Below are positions 60,153 through 64,000 of a stretch of DNA of 64,000 nucleotides, piece by piece. Both the position numbers and the translations under genes were made by a program. The notes below the pieces were generated by a model that was not told where the DNA came from, searched no databases, and saw only the letters and a program-made list of their open reading frames with translations. Location: contig NZ_QUFI01000001.1 in assembly GCF_003478505.1 (NCBI RefSeq), positions 57,448-121,447 of the forward strand, given 5' to 3'. The DNA comes from Clostridium sp. AF27-2AA (GTDB lineage Bacteria > Bacillota > Clostridia > Lachnospirales > Lachnospiraceae). The first letter of the stretch is position 1. Every line of letters starts with the position of its first letter.

Positions 60153-60269
60153 ATGACGGTTTTGGATTACATTATTGAAGAGAAAGAAGAGGTACAAAAA
60201 GCAATCCATAGAAAAATAGACATACTTAGTAATACTCTATGTTTCGAGAACGCTGACTTGAAATTTTAA
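60153..60269 (+). CDS. Possible 38-aa small protein
   Basis: MTVLDYIIEEKEEVQKAIHR-like helical peptide ending FENADLKF. It is not preceded by a good RBS. Weak support; it may be a fragment. Confidence 0.2.
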   Translation: MTVLDYIIEEKEEVQKAIHRKIDILSNTLCFENADLKF

Positions 60270-60310
60270 ATTCCAGTGCAGTGGTAAATTCCACCGGACA
60301 TTAAAATTCC

Positions 60311-61510
60311 TTGATTTTATTGAATTATAATGAGCAAAATCTTTTGTATTTTGAAAAAGATGACGAAAAGATTTTTGTTATTGTGGAAGTTATGAAAGGG
60401 CAGCAGACACCATACTATTATGAAGGTGATGGACAACTCATTGCATTTATGCGTATAGGAAATGAAAGTGTTCCGGCAACTCCTTCACAGCTAAGAGAAT
60501 TGGTGCTTCGTGGCAGCGGTGAAAGTTACGATAGTCTGAAATCAAGATATGATTTTGATAATATGTCCTTTACAAAATTAAAATCAGTATATAAACAGAG
60601 AACGGGGAATATATTTGAAGATACAGATTATGAATCTTTCGGACTGATTGATGAAAAAGGAAATCTAACGAATGCTGGAGCACTTCTGGCAGATGAATCA
60701 CCGGTACGTCATTCCAGATTGTTTTGTACAAGATGGAATGGACTTACTAAAGCCTCAGGAATAGTGGATGCACTTGATGATAAGGAATATACTGGTAGCC
60801 TTGTCACATTGTTGCAGGCAGGAACTGATTTTGTGAGAAATAATTCCAAGAAAGCATGGCGTAAGGTTGGTGACGGAAGAATTGAAATGCCTGATTATCC
60901 GGATAGAGCAGTGCTTGAAGGTGTAGTAAATGCATTGATTCATAGAAACTATATGGAGATAGGTAGTGAAGTCCATATAGATATGTTTGATGATAGAATT
61001 GAAATATATTCACCTGGCGGAATGGTAAGTGGGATATCTCTAGAAGGAAAAGATTTGTTGAAAATCCCGTCAAAGCGAAGAAATCCGATATTAGCTGATA
61101 TATTCAGCCGTTTAAAATATATGGAGCGTAGAGGTAGTGGATTTAAGAAGATATTGGCAGATTATGAGGGACAAGTAGAATTTGATGAAACCAAGATGCC
61201 GGTCTTTGAGGCAGATAATGATGATTTTACATTGACTTTGTATAATTTGAATTATGGTTCTAATTATGCAATACATGCAAACGAAGAGAAAATTCAAGGT
61301 GATACCCAAGATGATACTCAAGGTGATACCCAAGATGATACTGAAGAAAAAATCATCAAAATGATAAAGGATAATCCGCAAGTATCAACGGCAGATATGG
61401 CAAAGGAATTGAAAATTGGAATTGCAACAGTAAAACGAAAAATCAAAAAAATGTCTAATGTATCATATGTCGGAAGTGGTTACAGTGGACACTGGGAGAT
61501 TAACGGATAG
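60311..61510 (+). pseudogene. ATP-binding RecG-like protein (AlbA_2 / HATPase_c_4), 5' truncated
   Basis: An open frame of 399 codons. It has the second half of an AlbA_2 domain (TPYYYEGDGQLIAFMRIGNE), the central region RAVLEGVVNALIHRNYMEIG, HATPase_c_4-like DRIEIYSPGGM and RRNPILADIFSRLKYMERRG, a GDTQDDT tandem repeat (~331-345) and a C-terminal winged helix (VSTADMAKELKIGIATVKRK). Relatives begin ~60-80 residues earlier with the first half of AlbA_2; that part is missing and no RBS is seen at the first codon. They are likely transcriptional regulators. Confidence 0.75.
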
Positions 61511-61893
61511 AAAGTGCATTATATTTGTAATCCTGTGGGGAAAACGTAACTATTCCCTTAGTTTTTTGGGAAATTGTGAACCCTTAAAGGCTCTTAAAAA
61601 CCTTTAAAAAATCGAAAAAACCCTTATTTTATGCGGTTTTCTCCTTAAAAGTTTTTAAAATAGCGTAATTGCTGACTAAGGAACCAAAACGTAACTGAAC
61701 CGCATTTTTACACTGACTAAGGAACTGAATAAAAAATGTTAAAAAGTCCGAAAAACATGTTTAAATCGTAAGCGCTTAAATTCTGGGTAACTTTTCACCA
61801 GATAGTTTGTAGTTCATAATGATGATAGTAAATAGATTTTTACTCCACTCCGCTGATAGGCGATAAAAATTCACTACACATGGAGGTTTCATT
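61511..61893. other. Intergenic region with IS66 left end
   Basis: No gene. GACTAAGGAAC occurs at ~61674 and ~61713. GTAAGCGCTTAAATT at ~61769 resembles the terminal inverted repeat of IS66-family elements and lies ~125 bp before the transposon gene. Confidence 0.5.
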
Positions 61894-62391
61894 ATGACTG
61901 GTAAACGTGCCCCAGGGCGTTCCTTAGATGAATGGATGGAACTGGTAACTGAGTGTCGGCAAAGCGGCCTGACGGATGCAGCATGGTGCAATGAACGCGG
62001 GATTTCTTCAAGCTGTTTTTACAATGCAGTTTCCCGTCTTCGTAAGAAAGCCTGCCAGGTACCAGATCCGGTTAGAAAAGCCAGCAATTTTGATCTTACA
62101 TCCCATAAACAGGATGTGGTCCAGATCGCCATAGAGCCGAAGAATTCTCCAGTAGAGATGTTTCCGAATACGGAAAATAGTTCTATGTACTTTGACAATT
62201 CACATACGATTGAAATTGAAACAAAAGGACTGTTGATTGTCCGGCGGCACACTGTGGTAGGCGCAAACCGCATATTATTTTTCCGCGAATCGCCTGCCCG
62301 ATCATGCCGTGCCGGGAATTGCCGCACGTTTTTCCCGGCTTGGCGGTACATTGTCGTAGCCTTGTTTGAGGAGCAGCGTTGCTGCTTTTGA
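61894..62391 (+). pseudogene. IS66-family accessory protein TnpA, element truncated
   Basis: The frame of 165 codons begins MTGKRAPGRSLDEWMELVTE with CRQSGLTDAAWCNERGISSS, the HTH typical of IS66 TnpA. The match fades after IEIETKGLLIVRR (~residue 118), and the rest is unrelated. The IS66 TnpB and TnpC genes are absent, so the IS is a remnant. The RBS is ATGGAGG. Confidence 0.75.
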
Positions 62392-62431
62392 AACAAGGCT
62401 ATGACCTCAAAGTCATAGCGTAAACGCTCCA

Positions 62432-64000
62432 TAGGTTCTTTCCGGGCTTAGTTGACTTTATTGCAACGAATTAATATAATATAACCATCGGAGGATGGTT
62501 ATGGATTTTATTGTCAAAGATCTGGATAGCAATTATAGATTAGATGCATTTCGTAATAAAGCAGATAAAATTATTTTTGAAATATCAAGTGCAATATCAA
62601 CGGCTAATTGTCCTTATTGTGGAAAAGAATCTAAAAGAATTCATTCTAGATATCAAAGAGAAGTACAGGATCTTCCCATACAAGGAAAGAAGGTTGTTTT
62701 ACTTGTTTTAACAAGAAAGTTCTTTTGTGATAATAATACGTGTTGCAAACAGACATTTTCTGAACGGCATCCATTTGTTGATGCAAATGGAAAGAGAACC
62801 AAACGTTTAGAAAAAAATATTTTATTTACCTCGAGCCAGCTGAGTTCAATCAATGCTTCAAAAGTCTTGAAAAATAGTAATGTCGATATATCTAAAAGCA
62901 GTATCTGCGTTCTGCTTAAAAAAAATGCCATCGATTGTTGATAACTTGTCCGTGAGAAAAGTTTGTGTGGATGACTTTGCAATTAGAAAAAGATTTTCTT
63001 ACGGAACGGTAATGGTTGATTTAGAGACGCATAGAATAATTGATTTGATTCCGACAAGAAATACAGAGGAAGTAAGAGCATGGCTTGCTACATACCCAAA
63101 TATTGAAGTGATTTCAAGAGATGGTGCTCAGATTTATGCTAATGCTTCTGAAAAATCCCATCCCGGTATAGTGCAGGTAAGTGACAGATTTCACATGATA
63201 AAAGGCCTCACGGAGGCAATGACAAAATATATAATCAGAGAGTTTCCGGCTCGACTTGAAATACCAGCAGTCAGTACAAATAGCGAAGAACATGTGAAAC
63301 TTATTAATCAACGGAATCATGTTGACAGAGTTCGATTTGCACAAACAAAGAAAGCTGAAGGGATGACGGTAAATGAAATTGCATTGCTATTACATTCTTC
63401 TGTAAAGACAATTCAAAAGTATTTGAAACTCGATACAGATAAAATCGAGGATAAAGTTATTGCGAGGGAGGCTAATCACCGGCTTGCATTACAACAAAAA
63501 CAAGAAGAGGTAAATACCGCAAGAAAAATGGCTTGCGATGGTATTCCTATTGAGCAAATTGCTAAAGAGATGCATCATACATTTAAAACGATTCAAAACT
63601 ATTTGAATCCCAGTTACTCTGTAGAAAACAAGCATTACCATGCACGTATTCCAGGAAAGTTGGCACCCTATGAAGCTGAAGTCATTAAGTTGCGGTGCGA
63701 AGGCATGACATACCCCTGTATACACAAAATAATCAGCGAAAAAGGGTATGAGGGATCAGTTGCTTCTTTAAGAATGTTTATTCAAAAAGAAAGAATTCGT
63801 TGCGTGTCTTCTCAAAAAGAAGAAGCTTGTTCTGATTACCAGCCGAAGGAATACGTACAACGCCGATCACTAACGCAATTAATATATAAAGGGTTGGACG
63901 ATGTGAAAACAATCAGTCAAGAACAGTATGAACAAGTTTTAAAATTATACCCAATGATTGCCGATCTTTATGTGACCATAAAGGAATTTTATGAAATTAT
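62432..64000 (+). mobile_element. ISL3-family insertion sequence (right end outside window)
   Basis: A likely left inverted repeat GGTTCTTTCCGGGCTTAGTT begins near 62432, followed by a promoter-like TTGACT...TATAAT stretch and the transposase gene. The downstream end is not in the window. Confidence 0.65.
62495..64000 (+). pseudogene. ISL3-family transposase, frame break at A8, 3' end beyond window
   Basis: The zinc-finger N-terminus has CPYCGKESKRIHSRYQREVQ then CDNNTCCKQTFSERHP. Frame 1 stops at 62941 after LLKKNAIDC. Reading resumes one base on, after a run of eight A (62918-62925), as MPSIVDNLSVRKVCVDDFAI, then GTVMVDLETHRIIDLIPTRN with DDE-type acidic residues. Two HTH units follow (MTVNEIALLLHSSVKTIQKY; IPIEQIAKEMHHTFKTIQNY). 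The frame is open to the window edge. Either a frameshift mutation or slippage at A8. Confidence 0.8.

Larger units (their letters stand above)
58783..60269. mobile_element. E5: decayed mobilizable element remnant
   Basis: An attachment core, a terminator, an arm-repeat pair (TGGTACT, 11-bp period), the tail of an Xre gene, the tail of a MobC-like gene and a broken relaxase follow in order. This is the layout of E1/E3 with xis, int and repA missing. No right-hand core was found before the window ends, so the right boundary is a guess. Confidence 0.65.

Noticed and set aside
61300..61350. Tandem GGTGATACCCAAGATGATACT units resembling a repeat array
   Set aside because: Only two units inside a coding frame (GDTQDDT repeats); they have no spacers and are not a CRISPR array.

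Overview
The window is low-to-mid GC DNA from a Gram-positive gut anaerobe, most likely a Lachnospiraceae-type Clostridium relative. Strong AGGAGG ribosome binding sites, Tn916/Tn1549-family genes and the style of guaA support this; it is inferred from content, not from a database search. Only the first ~3 kb is ordinary chromosome: a DUF4349 lipoprotein gene (149-1234, minus strand) and guaA, encoding GMP synthase (1528-3072, plus strand).

Everything after guaA is a pile-up of integrative elements that share one attachment site, the last codons of guaA. The 11-bp core GAGTTTGAATA (Glu-Phe-Glu-stop of guaA) is present at 3061, 11791, 30955, 39946 and 58783. These copies divide the window into four elements plus a decayed fifth. 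E1 (3061-11790, ~8.7 kb) is a mobilizable element (IME) with Xre, Xis, tyrosine integrase, MobC-like, RepA-like and MobV relaxase genes. Its cargo is an ABC-F ATPase and a lincosamide/aminoglycoside-type nucleotidyltransferase. E2 (11791-30954, ~19.2 kb) is a near-complete Tn916-like conjugative element (ICE). Its tet(M) slot holds an Ntn amidase/bile-salt-hydrolase-like gene with a divergent TetR regulator, and it also carries two ArdA genes and a SieB-like gene. E3 (30955-39945, ~9.0 kb) is a second IME, related to E1, carrying a P-loop ATPase, a GNAT acetyltransferase and a yjdF gene under a yjdF-type riboswitch. E4 (39946-58782, ~18.8 kb) is a Tn1549-like ICE crippled by deletions (TopB-sigma fusion, VirD4-VirB4 chimera), extended by a block with a broken TnpB, two AAA-ATPase/PD-(D/E)XK proteins and secreted proteins. 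E5 (58783 onward) keeps only its left end, an Xre tail, a MobC tail and a relaxase fragment, followed by an ATP-binding protein, an IS66 remnant and an ISL3-type transposase cut by the window edge.

IMEs and ICEs alternate (IME-ICE-IME-ICE-IME remnant). Each element end carries a pair of short direct repeats with an 11-bp period. E1, E2 and E3 have the same pair at both of their own ends. These look like arm-type integrase binding sites and independently confirm the boundaries. Each attachment core is followed by a strong hairpin that could end guaA transcription after each insertion. E2 could supply conjugation functions to its IME neighbours; E4 no longer can.
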